NCBI RefSeq assembly: GCF_033115175.1
Contig: NC_084833.1
Span: forward strand, 56,134,716-56,198,715
Direction: 5' to 3'
From: Lepus europaeus
Lineage: Eukaryota; Chordata; Mammalia; Lagomorpha; Leporidae
DNA length: 64,000 nucleotides
Below the pieces are notes generated by a model. The model saw only the letters and a list, made by a program, of their open reading frames with translations, did no database searches and was not told the DNA's origin. The position numbers and the translations under genes are program-made. Positions 40,729 to 52,163 of the stretch are shown one piece after another. Positions within the stretch are counted from its first letter, which is position 1. Every line of letters begins with the position of its first letter.

Positions 40729-43700
40729 GTACTGTCTCCGCCTCCGGCGGGAAGCAAACCCCTTGCTTTGTCCTGTGTTCCTGCCGGTGGCAGGGAGAGA
40801 ACTTTCTTCCTGGGAGGGCTGTGAGGGCTTGTTACTGTCTGGCTTATTATGTGTATGGGCTGTGAGTATTTTACTCCAGCCTAAACTACTCCTGGGGCTG
40901 GCGCTGTGGCACAGTGGGTTAATGCCCTGGCTTAAAGCACCGGCATCCCATATGGATGCCGGTTCTAGTCCTGGCTGCTCCACTTCCCATCCAGCTCTCT
41001 GCTATGGCCTGAAAAAGCAGTAGAAGATGGCCCAAGTCCTTGGGCCCCTGCACCCGCCCTGGAGACCCGGAATAAGCTCCTGGCTTTGGATTGGCACAGC
41101 TTCGGCTATTGCGGCCATCAGGGGAGTGAACCATAGGATGGAAGATCTCTCTCTCTGTTCTGCCTCTCCTCTCTCTGTGTAACTCTGACTTTCAAATAAA
41201 TAAATCTTAAAAAAAACAAAAAAAAACAAAAAAACTCCTGGGTGTCACCCAGGTTGACCTGGTTTGTTCTACCGGGAACATCGCAGCTGGCATGTGTCAG
41301 AGGACAGGGTGAGCAGTTACAACTTTCTTCTTGTTCTTTAAGGTTATTTATTTGAAAGGCAGAATTAGAAAGCGAGTGTGAGACAGAGAGGTCTTCCATC
41401 CACTGGTTCACCCCCCAAATTGGCCACAACGGCCCGAGCTGGGCCGATCCAAAACCAGAAACCAGGAGCTTCGTCCGCGTCTTGTACGTGGATGCAGGGA
41501 CCCAAGCACTTGGGCCATCTTCTGCTTATCCAGGCACATTAGCAGGGAGCTGGATCAGAAGTGGAGCAGCCGGGATTCAAACTGGCGCCCTTGGAGATGC
41601 CGGTGGCTCACACAGCAGTGTTACCCACTTCACCACAACGCCACCGAGTTACAACATTTCTAGCTCCTTTTCCATCAACTCTGAAACTTGCTGTGGTCCC
41701 ACAGGAGAAATTAGAGCGCCTGCAACCACCAACTGAAGTAGGCCCTCCAGGGCCCTCAGGCGCCCTCAGCAAGCCTCACCTGCCCGGGAGTTTCCTGAGC
41801 AGCAGCCCAGTCAGCTGTGACTGTAGAGAGAGTAAAGGCGCCGCCTCCACAGACCCAAAGTGTGGGCGTGGCAGGGACTTGAGCCGGTGCTGCTCAGCTC
41901 TGCTGCCCTGGGCACGGACATGGCGGCCCGGCCGTCTTGAGTCACTCCTGTCCTGATTCACCTGTGAGGACCCACCCATTCCAGGCCAGAGTTAAGCAGC
42001 CTTGTTCCCAGCCTTGCCCACAAAGTAAACCCAGACCCTGACTCAGCCGCTGGCCCTGCCCACAAAACTTCCCAGAACTGGCTTCTCCTTTTCTGTCCCA
42101 CGGCCCCAGCAGTCGGCTTCTCTGGGCAGCTCCTCCTCTGGCACTTCCTCATCCCCTCCGCCGCCACAGCACCAAGTTTGCTCCATCAGCTGCCATCCCA
42201 GCTTCCACGCCCCGTCCCGGAATCACACACACACCTTCACATTTACCTCCCCGGTATTCTCTCGGGGACTGTTGTCCCAGAACAAGCATTAGTTAACTTG
42301 TTTATATCCGGGCTAATTGCATTTCAGCTAGCTTGCAACAATTCCCCATTCACAGACAAAGACCCCTTTATTGTCCTCACCTCCTGTCTATTAAAAGTTG
42401 ACCTCAGCACAGTCACGGATTGCTACCTTCTCTCTGGATTTCTGTCCCACATACCCTGTGTGTCCTACATACACCGTGGTGCTCCTCAGATCTGACTGAG
42501 ATGTAGATCTTCATGGTTGGGTTTTTTTTTCTTTAAAGATTTATTTTAGTCATGTAAAGGCAGAGTTAGAGAAAGAGAGAGAGAGATGGATCTACTCTCT
42601 GCTGGTTTACTCCCCAAAAGGCCACAATGGCCAGGCTGGTCCAGGCTGAAACCAGGAGACTGGGCTCCATCTGAGTCTCTCACATGGGTGGCAGGTGCGC
42701 CCAGTCACTTGGGCCATCTTCCACTGCCTTCCCAGGTGCATTAGCAGGGAGCTGAACTGGAAGCAGAGCAGCTGGGACCTGGTGCTCATATGGGAAGCAG
42801 GCGCCCTAGCAGCGCTGGCTCTGAGCTTCATGCTTTTTGGGGCTTGCAGGTCCCCACCCTCTAATTTCCTTTGCTTTCTTCCAGGTGTGCCTCCTATCAC
42901 TCGTGTATCCACATTGCTGACCCAGCATGGCAGGGGTCGGGCTGGCTGGCAAGAGCTGAAGATGCTGCTGACACCCAGGTCTTGGCAAGGAGGGAACCAG
43001 ATGGTTTCTATTACTGGGCTCAGATAAAGGCTGCTCCAGAGGCAAGTCCCTGACTCCCAGTATCTCCCTGTCACGCTCCTTAGGTGGCCCTGTCTTACCT
43101 GATGTGCCTTAGTTATGTGTGTCCAGCAGTTTGGTTTCTTGGATGGGCACAGACCTTCAATGGCCGGGCTGTAGAAGTGAACTGGTAGCATCCGTGAGTG
43201 TGTTAAGTTTGTTATGGCTGTGTAGATTTGTGTGGATTTATGGAGGAAAAACTAATGGGAATTCTCAAAAAGTATTAATGATAGAATTTCCATTCAATGA
43301 CAATGATTTTTAAAAGATTTTATTTATTTATGAGGCAGAATTACAGACAGAGGGAGAGACAGAGAGAAAACTCTTCCATCCACTGGTTCACTCCTCAAAT
43401 AGCCGTACGGCCAGCGCTTGGGCCAGTCTGAAGCCTGGAACCAGGAGCTTCCAGGTCTCCCATGTGGGTACAGGGGCCCAAGTGCTTGGTCCATCTTCCA
43501 CTGCTTTTCCAGGCTATAAGCAGAGAGCTGCATCAGAAGAGGAGCAGCTGGGACACGAGCCAGTGCCCATATGGGATGCTGGTGTGGCAGGCAGAAGCTA
43601 GCTAAGTCTACTATGCCACAGCACTGGTCGACAATGATTTTTAAACAGAAATTCTGTCATTCATATTTTTTTGAGAATTAGGTTTCCCTATCCAAGAAAC

Positions 43701-46700
43701 CAAACTCCACCTCTGATCCAGCTTCCTGGTAATTTGATCCCGGGAGACAGCAGGTGATGGTTCAAGTACTTGGGTCTCTGCCACCCACTTGGGAGACCCA
43801 GATGGAGTTCCAGGCTCATGGCTGTTGCAGGCATTTGGGGAGTGAATCGGCAAACGAAAGATCTCTCCTTCCCCTCCCTCCCTCCCTCCCCCGCCCCGCC
43901 CTCCACCCCTCCACCTTTCAAATAAATAAAAATTTAAAAAAGAGTTTTGCTCCAATAGTTTCTGTACTCAGATCAGCTTAAGTACCTCTACTGCTTTTAT
44001 GCCTTTTCTTTGCTTGACTGTAGCTTTCTTCAGGCCTGCCCCATCTCCATCACTTTGCCTGTGTGACCCCCTGGATGAATAAGCAGCCTTACCTTGGTCT
44101 CTGACATAGGAACAAAACTTCTTGGGAGTGTCAGGGAAAGAGAGTGCACTGGGGAAAGATTCCAAGGAGCCAGGTTACTCCTGGGAATTGCAAGCCAAAA
44201 AATTGTGTAGGAGGAAAGAAAAACAGGAAAAGGAAGAGAATGGAAAGGAAAAGGCAGAAAGAGTTGCCCAGGGTGAGAAGAAACAGAGTGAAGAGCAGCA
44301 GTCCCACAGTCCAGCTCTCTGCTGTCAGCAGCACTGGCCCTGTCCCTTCTTTCAAACGGCCTCTTTCTGGGGACTTGTAGGGAACTGAGTGATCCGAGTT
44401 CTTAATTTCTTTTTTTTTTTTTTTCTTTTGAGAGACTGCTCTTCCATCTGTTGGTTCACTACCCAGTGCTTGTAACAGCCACAGTTGGGTCAGGCTGAAC
44501 CCTGGAGCTGGGAACTCCAGGTCTCCCACAGGGGTGGCAGGAACCCAAGGATTTGAACCATCACATGGCTCTCTCCCAGGGTGCACATTAGCAGGAAGCT
44601 CAAAAGTGGACCTGGGGGCCCAGTGCTGTGGCGTAGATCTTCTCTCTGCTGATTCTTTCTGCTCTGGCCCCTGGAGATCTCTCTGCTGATTCACTGCCCC
44701 GAATGCTTGCAACAACCAGGACTAGACTAGGCTGAAGCCAGGAGCCAGCCATTCTCAGGGTCTCCCATGTGGATGGAGGAATCCAAATTTTCAGGCCATT
44801 GTCAGCTGCCTTTCAGGCCAACTAACAGGAAGCTGGATTGGAAGTGGAGCAGGGGCCAATGCTGTAGCATAGTGAGTAAAGCCTCTGCCTGCAGTGCTGG
44901 AATCCCATATGGATGCAGGTTCTAGTCCTGGCTGCTCCACTTCCAGTCCAGCACTCTGCTATGGCCTGGGAAAGCAGTAGAAGATAGCCCGAGTCCTTGG
45001 GTCCCTGCACCCACATGGGAGACCCAGAAGGAGCTCCTGGATCCTAGGTTCAGATCAGCACAGCACCAGCCATTGTGGCCAACTGGGGAGTGAATCAGCA
45101 GATGGAAGACCTCTCTCTCTCTGCTTCTCTTCTCTCTGTGTAACTCTTTCAATTAAATAAATAAATTAAAAAAAAAAAAGTGGAGCAGCCCAGGCTCCAA
45201 CTGGCATTCTGCTATGGGATGTAGGCATCCCAAGTGGCAACTCAACCCACTGTGCCACAACACCCGCCCCCCTCCATGTTGTATCATCAATGCCTCATTG
45301 TATCACCATGAGTGTTTTCTTTCCCATAGCTGGAGCAGCAGGGGACTCTGCTTGTGGAATTTGAAGTTCCCCTTGTCACAGGCCCAAAGCTGCCAGCCCC
45401 ACAGCTGAGTGTGGTCTCAGAGGAAGATGTCATTCAGCTCCCACGATCCGTGGACTACTCACTGAGAACTGGGGACAAGGTGCTGGCACCCTGGGAGCCA
45501 GACCGACAGCGCTACGGCCCTGGCACTGTTTTGCTGGGCTTGCAGATGACTGACTCCATGAGAGGTGAGGGAAGCTGCCCCGACCACTCAGTCCCCAGGA
45601 GGAGCCAGGCTGGCGATCAGGCCAGAGGAGAGAGCAAAGGGGGTCTGTACAACAGCATTAGGGAAATGATCCTCACCCCCTAAACTTGTTGCTTCATCCT
45701 GGGGCAGCCACAGATGCACAAATCCTATCTTGCAGACTTTTTATTTTTTAAATCAGGGAAAGTGGTCTTCACTACTAGGTCAGTGGCCTAAATCACAGTG
45801 GGGTGCATTATCCTGGGGTCTCACCAGGTCTCAGGAGCGAGTCCTCCAGAAACTAACGGTCCTCTGCTGAGGGGCCAGCAGGGGCCACTGGGAACCCGAG
45901 AGGGCAGGAGGGGGCTTTCACTGAGCACATGTTGGGTTTGAGGTGGGGGATGGGCCCCTCCAGGTCATCTGGCCCAGGAGGCAGGTGGGCTTGTGCAAGT
46001 CTCCGGGGAGAGAGGGGAAGGGGCGTGGGTGGGGAGATGTTCCCAGTAGGCTCCCTCGCGGACAGGTGCCTGTGAGAAGCTGGGAGACAGAGCAGAGCGG
46101 TGGCTGGGCCTTTCTCTTGGGGATAGGACAACCTTACCCCACCATAAGCCTTACCCCTTGTCTTTTCCTTAGCACCAGAGGAAGAAGAAATCACTGTTCA
46201 TTTCTGGAATGGCCTGACAGCTAAGGTGCCTCAAGGGGGGGTCCGGTGGGTGCCCCCAGCTGTCTGGAGGAAGGCTGTGGAAAGGCTGCACAAGCCTGTC
46301 CCCAGGAAGCACCTCCGGCCCCTCCTCTGGGCCCCCTGCTGCTCTCTGCTGGGGCCGGTCGCCGGATGCATCACCAGCGGGCTTCCTGTGGGCACGCAGT
46401 TCCTGTGCCCTCCCTGCCACCCCCGCGCCTGCTGCCCCCTGCTGTGCCAGGGCTGCCTCTGTTGCTCCCCCTTGGGTGGCCCCACCTGGTGGCCCGTAAC
46501 CAGGACCTCCGAGGTCTCAGCTAGAGAGCTTGCTGAGTCCGAGCTGAAGTCCACAGCCCAGCTTTTGCCCCTGGAGGGCTCCACAGAGAAGGTGGCAGCA
46601 GTGCAGGCTCCGGTGGCTATCTCTTCCTCCTCCTCCTCCTCCTCCGCTGAAGAGGAAGACCTGCTCACTGATCTGGACAGGGGCCTTCCCCAGACCCTGA

Positions 46701-49700
46701 CGGTGAACCGCGCAGTCCACACAGAACCCATCTTCCTCGAGAAGTCTCGGAGGCAGGCTGCCCTCGGGCAGCCCGAGTGGAGGTACTGGAGGAGAAACGG
46801 ACCTGAGCCGCGGCCCGGGAAGCCAGGTACACCGAGAGCGTGGGTCGTCCCTTCCCTCCTGTGTCTCATGGGAGAGGGTGCTCTCTGTTGGGACTGCGAC
46901 ACATGGGAGACCCTGAGAAAGGGAAGTGGCAGGTTTTCGCTGACTCGCAGACCAGTGAGAGGAGGAGGAGGAGGCGCTGATCCCACTGGCTGTCCCACTG
47001 GCCCCTTAGTTGGAGTGACAAGAACCAGGACGCTGTGTAATGCTGCCATTTATTTATTTATTTATTAAATTTATTTAGAGTTAGAGGGGGAATCAGAGAC
47101 AAGAGTTCTTCCATCTGTTGGTTTACTCCCCACATGGCCACAATGGCCAGAGCTGGGCCAGGCCAAAGCCAGGAGCTTCTTCTGTGGGTGCAGGGGCCCA
47201 AGCACCTGGGCCATCCTCTGCTGGTTTTCCCAGGCCATTAGCAGGGCGTTGGGTCGGAAGTGGAGCAGCAGGGACTCAAACCAACTCCTGTGTGGATGCT
47301 GGTGTTGCAGACGGTGGCTCTACCTGCTCTACCACAACGCCAGCCCCCCTGCTGCTCACTCCTCACAACTAGCTCTGCCAGGAGCTGAAAAGCATGGAGG
47401 GCTGGGAGCAGCAGCTCACTGATCTGCCTCACACCTGTCCGAAGTTCCCAGCAGGGCTCAGAGAGAGCAGAGCCACGTGAGGGGCGTGGCATAGACACGC
47501 ACAGCCCTCGGCTAGGTTCTTGGAGACTAGGTTGTCCCTGCTTTAATATCTGGAGCAGATGTACCTGGAGCAGGCACGCTGGAAGGCTTAACGGCCTCCA
47601 GGCACCGGCCACACTGGGATCCACTGTGGACGTTGTTTGAAGCCACTGCCCTATTGCTTGGTAGCTAAAGGACTGCTCACCCCAGGAAGGTGCCAGTCTT
47701 GCCCCAAGGGTAGGTGCAGTACTGCCCGCCACAGCTAAGTAGTGAAGATGAAGCACACAGAGGCACGTGTGGGGCAGGGCTGAACACAAGGGCAAACACC
47801 GGAGTTTGCCTTTGCTCCCCTCTGGCCTGTTTCCCTTTAGGGAATGTGCCGCCAGCCTCTCCTAAATATGTCTGTTAGTTAATCAGTGCTAGATGTATTG
47901 GATAGGAGTCCTGTCAAGCACTGATGCTTTGACAGTCAGTCCTGAGCTCGGCCTCTTAGGAAACCTCCACTTTCATTCCCTTCGGTTACAGTGAGAGGCC
48001 ATTGATCCTAACAATCCTAGGGAGACTGGGCTGCTGATTGCCAGCAGTCGTAATGCTCTCCTCAGCTTGACTGGAACAGGATTCAACGTGTAGTTTTAAA
48101 AGTTGTCTTTTTAGACTGTTCCCATCTCCTAGGATTTTTATTTCATCTAATTGAATTTCTTAAAGCTTATTTTCCCACCAGCTTATTATCTTTTCCTTTT
48201 AAGATTTTATTTGAAAGGCAGAAAGAATATACCATGCAATGGTTCACTACCCAAATGGTTGCCAACAGCCTGGGCCAGGCTGAAGCCAGGAACCTGGAAC
48301 TCCATTCTAGTCTCCCACAGGGGGAGCAGGGGTGCAAGCATTTGGGCCATCTGCTGCTGCCTCCCCAGGCCATTAGCAGGGAGGTGAACTGGAGCACAGT
48401 ATCTGAGAAAACTGGTGCTGCAGTATAGGATGCCAGCATCACAAATGGTGACTTCACCTGATGCACCACAACACCAGCCCCTGGCTCTCCACTGTGATCA
48501 GCTCTTTTTTTTTTTTTTTGACAGGCAGAGTGGATAGTGAGAGAGAGAGACAGAGAGAAAGGTCTTCCTTTTTGCCGTTGTTTTACCCTCCAATGGCCGC
48601 TGCATCGTGCTGATCCAAACCCAGGAGCCAGGTGCTTCTCCTGGTCTCCCATGCGGGTGCAGGGCCCAAGCACTTGGGCCATTCTCCACTGCCTTCCCGG
48701 GCCATAGCAGAGAGCTGGCCTGGAAGAGGGGCAACCGGGATAGAATCCGGCTCCCCATCCGGGACTAGAACCCGGTGTGCCGGCGCCGCAAGGCGGAGGA
48801 TTAGCCTGTTGAGCCACGGCGCCAGCCTAGTTCTGATACTGTCAGTAAAGGAGAAGTTTCCGCAACTGGAGGCAGTAACCCACCTTTGCTTCCCCTACTG
48901 GCATTTTTCTTTTTAAATATTTATTTGAAAGTCAGAGAGAGGGAGAGACAGAGATCTTCCATCTGCTGGTTTACTCCCCAGAGAGTCACAATAGCCATTG
49001 CTGGGCCAGACTGAAACCAGGAACCAGGAGCTGCTTCTGGGTCTCCCATGTCAGTGGCAGGGGCCCAAGGACTGAAAGGGTCTCCTCCCCTTTTTTTCCC
49101 AGGCTATTAGAAGGGAGCTGAATGGGAAGTGGAGCAGCCAGGACACGAACCAGCGCCCATATGGGATGCTGGTGTCATAGGCAGCAGCTTTACCTACTAC
49201 TCCATAACACTGCCCCCTCCCCAGAGCTCTTTGAAAAAACTGATAACTGTTTCTCCCCAACTCCAAATCTGGGTATCTGATAATACCCCTTACTGTAAAG
49301 CACAATGGCCAGAAATGATTAACAAATATTATTTCTCTTTTTTTTTTTTCTTTTTGACAGGCAGAGTGGATAGTGAGAGAGAGACAGAGAGAAAGGTCTT
49401 CCTTTGCCGTTGGTTCACCCTCCAATGGCCGCCGTGGCCGGCGCACCGCACTGATCTGAAGCCAGGAGCCAGGTGCTTCTCCTGGTCTCCCATGCGGGTG
49501 CAGGGCCCAAGCATTTGGGCCATCCTCCACTGCACTCCTGGGCCACAGCAGAGAGCTGGCCTGGAAGAGGGGCAACCGGGACAGAATCCGGTGCCCCGAC
49601 CGGGACTAGAACCTGGTGTGCTGGCGCCACAAGGCGGAGGATTAGCCTAGTGAGCCACGGCACCGGCCACTATTTCTCTTTAAAAATACAAAACAATACT

Positions 49701-50042
49701 AGGAGCTTACAGATGCTTGAGATCTGGTGATCCCTGATGCATGACTTGACATCAAGATTAATTCCGGGGTGGGTGTTTTGCTTACTGCTTAAGATGCCCA
49801 CGTGCCATTGGGGTTGGTGCTGTGGTGTAGCGCATCCCATATGGACACCATTTCGAGTCCCAGCTGCTCCACTTCCAATCCAGCTCTCTGCTATGGCCTG
49901 AAAAAGCAGTAGAAGATGGCCCAAGTCCTTGGGCCCCTGCACCCGCCCTGGAGACCCGGAAGAAGCTCCTAGCTCTTGGCTTTGGATCAGTGTAGCTCCA
50001 GCTGTTGTGGCCAACTAGGGAGTGAACCAGCGGATGGAAGCG

Positions 50043-50077
<35 letters not shown>

Positions 50078-50593
50078 TCCCTCTCTGCGTAACTCTTTCA
50101 AATTAATTAAAAAAAAGATGCCCCCCGTCCCGTATTTTAGTATGTGGGTTTGATTCCTGGCTCCTCCAACTTTCTGCTGATGAGACTCTGGGAGGCAGTT
50201 GTAACAGCTCAGGTAACTGGATCTCTGCTACCCATATGGGAGATCTGGATTGAGTTCCCAGCTCCAGCTTCAGCCCAGGGTCCTAGGCCTATTGTAGGCA
50301 TTTCAGGGAGTGAATGGGAACTTTTTCTCTCTGCTTCTCAAATAATGATCCTATCAAAATGATGGCATATTCAACATAACTAATGGATTTTGGGTTTAGG
50401 AACAAGATCTTGCACCATCCGAAAGGAAGAGAAGGACACTAAGCAGGAGAAAGTGCCAACTGCAGTAATGGGGGCTGCCACGGAGCCGGCCCTGAGAGCC
50501 AGCAACGTGAAGCTACCACAGACCCTGCTGGAGGAAGCTGGACGCCGAAGGCCAAGTACAGGAACCCATCACAGGGACAAGAACTCGCCCTAG
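40565..50593 (+). CDS. C11orf16: C11orf16 orthologue, uncharacterised protein (five coding exons, 467 aa)
   Basis: Coding exons are 40565-40728, 42885-43041, 45330-45564, 46173-46826 and 50400-50593; they sum to 467 codons plus TAG, the length I recall for the human protein. Residues about 85-165 (LARREPDGFYYWAQIK, then GDKVLAPWEPDRQRYGPGTVLLG) look like paired small beta-barrels of the Tudor-like/DUF4537 kind. HFWNG and GGVRWVPP follow, then a cysteine-rich stretch (APCCSLLGP to CQGCLCC), a run of eight serines before an acidic patch, and a basic C-terminus ending KNSP. ATG context is GCCATGG. Intron 2 has a GC donor; the rest are GT-AG. The function is unknown and no catalytic motif is visible. 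The gene is intact. Confidence 0.93.
40893..41225 (+). mobile_element. C-type SINE, older group
   Basis: GGGGCTGGCGCTGTGGCACAG to AAATAAATAAATCTTAAAAA; flanks share AAACTCCTGG-like sequence. Confidence 0.9.
41338..41646 (-). mobile_element. C-type SINE, older group
   Basis: AAGGTTATTTATTTGAAAGG to ACCACAACGCCACC; AGTTACAAC occurs at both sides. Confidence 0.85.
42526..42811 (-). mobile_element. C-type SINE, old, 74 bp before C11orf16 exon 2
   Basis: TTTAAAGATTTATTTTAGTC to CCCTAGCAGCGCTGGCTC. Confidence 0.8.
42885..43041 (+). CDS. C11orf16: C11orf16 coding exon 2, with GC splice donor
   Basis: Acceptor TTCTTCCAG. 157 nt end at CCAGAG|GCAAGT, a near-ideal GC-type donor. It encodes IHIADPAWQG and VLARREPDGFYYWAQIK. 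The only nearby GT (in GCAAGT) would shift the frame of exon 3. Confidence 0.9.
43313..43629 (-). mobile_element. C-type SINE, older group
   Basis: AAAAGATTTTATTTATTTATG to GCCACAGCACTGGTC; GACAATGATTTTTA duplicated at both sides. Confidence 0.9.
43705..43942 (+). mobile_element. C-type SINE fragment, old, with CCCT-rich tract
   Basis: CTGATCCAGCTTCCTGGTAA to CTTTCAAATAAATAAAAATTT; tract of CCCTCC units 43866-43915. Head missing. Confidence 0.75.
44408..45270 (-). mobile_element. C-type SINE composite, old, interrupted
   Basis: Reverse SINE pieces 44408-44613 and 44680-44850 continue at 45179-45270 after a plus-strand insertion; a plus SINE head fragment (CCAGTGCTGTGGCGTA) sits at 44620-44635. 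Its end lies 60 bp before C11orf16 exon 3. Confidence 0.7.
44852..45178 (+). mobile_element. C-type SINE, older group, nested
   Basis: GGGGCCAATGCTGTAGCATAG to AAATAAATAAATTAAAA; AAGTGGAGCAG repeats at each side show the insertion site. Confidence 0.9.
45330..45564 (+). CDS. C11orf16: C11orf16 coding exon 3
   Basis: Acceptor TTTCCCATAG, donor AGAG|GTGAGG, 235 nt. It encodes LLVEFEVPLV and the GDKVLAPWEP-YGPGTVLLG segment. Confidence 0.92.
46173..46826 (+). CDS. C11orf16: C11orf16 coding exon 4
   Basis: Acceptor TTTTCCTTAG, donor CCAG|GTACAC, 654 nt. It holds the ITVHFWNG start, the GGVRWVPP motif, the cysteine-rich middle and the eight-serine run coded by a TCC/TCT repeat at 46619-46645. 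Confidence 0.92.
47050..47349 (-). mobile_element. C-type SINE, older group
   Basis: ATTTATTTATTTATTAAATT to ACCACAACGCCAGCCCCC. C11orf16 intron 4. Confidence 0.88.
47350..48195. other. C11orf16 intron 4, no recognised feature
   Basis: Unique-looking intronic sequence. Confidence 0.5.
48196..48481 (-). mobile_element. C-type SINE, old
   Basis: TTTTAAGATTTTATTTGAAAGG to ACCACAACACCAGCCCC. Confidence 0.8.
48507..48828 (-). mobile_element. C-type SINE, young group
   Basis: T-run plus GACAGGCAGAGTGG to GCCACGGCGCCAGCC; CCCGGGAAGGCAG subgroup. Confidence 0.93.
48909..49216 (-). mobile_element. C-type SINE, older group
   Basis: TTTTTAAATATTTATTTGAAAG to CCATAACACTGCCCCC. Confidence 0.85.
49341..49668 (-). 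mobile_element. C-type SINE, young group
   Basis: T-run plus GACAGGCAGAGTGG to GCCACGGCACCGGCC; flanks share ATTTCTCTTT. Confidence 0.93.
49763..50350 (+). mobile_element. C-type SINE, very old, split by a younger one
   Basis: Diverged head GGGTGGGTGTTTTGCTTACTG, then after the insert GTATGTGGGTTTGATTCCTGG to CTGCTTCTCAAATAATGATCC. It ends 50 bp before C11orf16 exon 5. Confidence 0.65.
49809..50115 (+). mobile_element. C-type SINE, older group, nested; head shortened
   Basis: GGGGTTGGTGCTGTGGTGTAG jumps directly to CGCATCCCATATGG; (CT)n tract 50046-50085. Confidence 0.88.
50400..50593 (+). CDS. C11orf16: C11orf16 coding exon 5 (stop exon)
   Basis: Acceptor GGGTTTAG, then GTRSCTIRKEEKDTKQEK, LPQTLLEEAGRRRPS and RDKNSP before TAG. 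It matches the human C-terminal layout as I recall it. Confidence 0.88.
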
Positions 50594-50790
50594 ACTGAAA
50601 GCTCGGAGGACCTAGGTAAAGCAGGACGGCTGGGAAGGGGATCCTTGACTCCTCACGTGGCTCTTAGAACTTCTGGGCCACACCCACTTTGAGAACGGTA
50701 AAATCCACAGCCCTTTTCCTGGAAAACAGGACATACTCAGAATTTTGCACTTCAGAAGCTTCAAGGATCCTCAGGTTCACCACAGGCTTC

Positions 50791-50806
50791 GGGGGGGGGG
50801 GGGGGG
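50791..50806 (+). repeat. Poly(G) run, 16 nt
   Basis: Uninterrupted G16 in the predicted last intron of C11orf16. Confidence 0.9.
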
Positions 50807-51077
50807 AGAAGGCTCTCCATTTCCATGACTTTCTGCCCTATGGTGTTGGGCACAGGCTGGCTTTACCAGACCCTGTATCTGTAAGTCTATTCCAAACCAG
50901 GAATGCTATTACAGCTGTACATAGACTGCCATTTTCAACACACAAAATACTAGCATATCTACCAAGACAACACTTAACTACATTAGATGAACTAAACTGT
51001 CAGAGGCAATCATACTGCTGGTATGGTGGTTTAAGGATGTTTGGGACACATCAATGACTTTTAAAGCCAGTGACCTG

Positions 51078-51385
51078 GGGCCAGCACTGTGGTGTACTAG
51101 GTTAGGCCTCTGCCTGAGGCACTGGCATCCCATATGGGTGCTGGTTCGTGTCCTGGCTGCTCCTCTTCTCATCCAGCTCTCTGCTTATGGGCTGGGAAAG
51201 CAGTGGAAGATGGCCCAAGTGCTTGGGCAGCTGCACCTGTGTGGGAGACCTGGAAGAAGCTCCTGACTTCAGGTCAGCCCAGCTCTGGCTGTTGTGGCCA
51301 TCTGGGGAAGGAATCAGTGGATGGAGGACCTCTTTATTTTTAACTCTGCCCCTCAAAAAAGTAAATACATCTTTTTAAAAAAAGT
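51078..51385 (+). mobile_element. C-type SINE, older group
   Basis: GGGGCCAGCACTGTGGTGTAC to AAAGTAAATACATCTTTTT. Confidence 0.85.
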
Positions 51386-51389
51386 GACT

Positions 51390-51689
51390 CAAAAATTTAT
51401 TTGAAATGCAGAGCAACAGAGAGTGAGGGACAGACAGATTTCACTCACTGGTTTATTCTCCAAATGGCTGCAACTGCTAGGGCTGGGACAGGGCAAAACC
51501 AGGAGCCAGGAACTCCATCTGGATCTCTCACACGAGTGCAGGGGCTCAAGCACTTGAGCCATCACCTGCTGCTTTCCCAGGCGCATTAGCAGGGAGAGTT
51601 GGAAGTGGAACAGCCAGGACTAGAACCAGCGCTCTGATACAGCACCACAAGTGGCAGCTTAACCTGCTGTGCCACAGTGCTGGCCCCCA
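51390..51689 (-). mobile_element. C-type SINE, old
   Basis: AAAATTTATTTGAAATGCAGAG to GCCACAGTGCTGGCCCCC; ends 40 bp before the predicted last C11orf16 exon. Confidence 0.85.
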
Positions 51690-52120
51690 AATCAGTGACT
51701 TTCTGATCCTTGAGTTTTTCTCTTATAGGAATCAAAAATAATGATGGTAAATACTTGAGGAGGCACTAGAGAGTGGCTGACAGGGATGCTCTCCACAGGA
51801 GGAGGAAGAACACAGGCTACAAGTGCAGCAGCTGCACCCCATGAAGACTTCCCTGCAGACAAGCGGCCGGAAGGCACCTGTCGTGAGGGGCATGGGAGTA
51901 TGGCGGCCCCATCCCAGGGCGCTCTGCCACAGGGAGCTGACGATTCTGCATGAGGATGCCCCGTTCACGGCTGTGACAGTGTGGTCGGCCTGCTTGGGGC
52001 AGATGTGTCCACAGCCTCTCTGCCATCTTCTCATGAAGCCTACAGTTACATGTGGGTGACAGTGTGTTGTACCTGTAAATGCAAATACAAATGAATTCTC
52101 TTCATTTCCAGATCTCTCCC

Positions 52121-52126
52121 TTTATT
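52121..52126 (-). terminator. AKIP1: AKIP1 distal poly(A) signal (AATAAA on minus strand)
   Basis: TTTATT on the plus strand, 258 nt beyond the stop codon; a nearer hexamer is at 52335-52340. Confidence 0.5.
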
Positions 52127-52157
52127 ATCATAATTAGTCTTTCCTTGGAAAGCAAGC

Positions 52158-52163
52158 AATAAA
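52158..52163 (+). terminator. C11orf16: Probable C11orf16 poly(A) signal AATAAA
   Basis: Only canonical plus-strand hexamer noticed between the stop codon and the AKIP1 coding sequence; followed by TGTTGAGACAG. Confidence 0.5.

Noticed and set aside
39970-40983. Open reading frame of 337 codons, minus strand
   Set aside because: Starts in a SINE, crosses the G16 run and lies antisense to C11orf16 exon 1; no domain.
46231-47049. Open reading frame of 272 codons, minus strand
   Set aside because: Antisense shadow of C11orf16 coding exon 4.
51781-52059. Open frame of about 92 codons in the predicted C11orf16 last exon, with an acceptor-like CTCCACAG at 51798
   Set aside because: The C11orf16 stop codon already gives the expected length and C-terminus; the peptide is not recognised and there is no frame to join.
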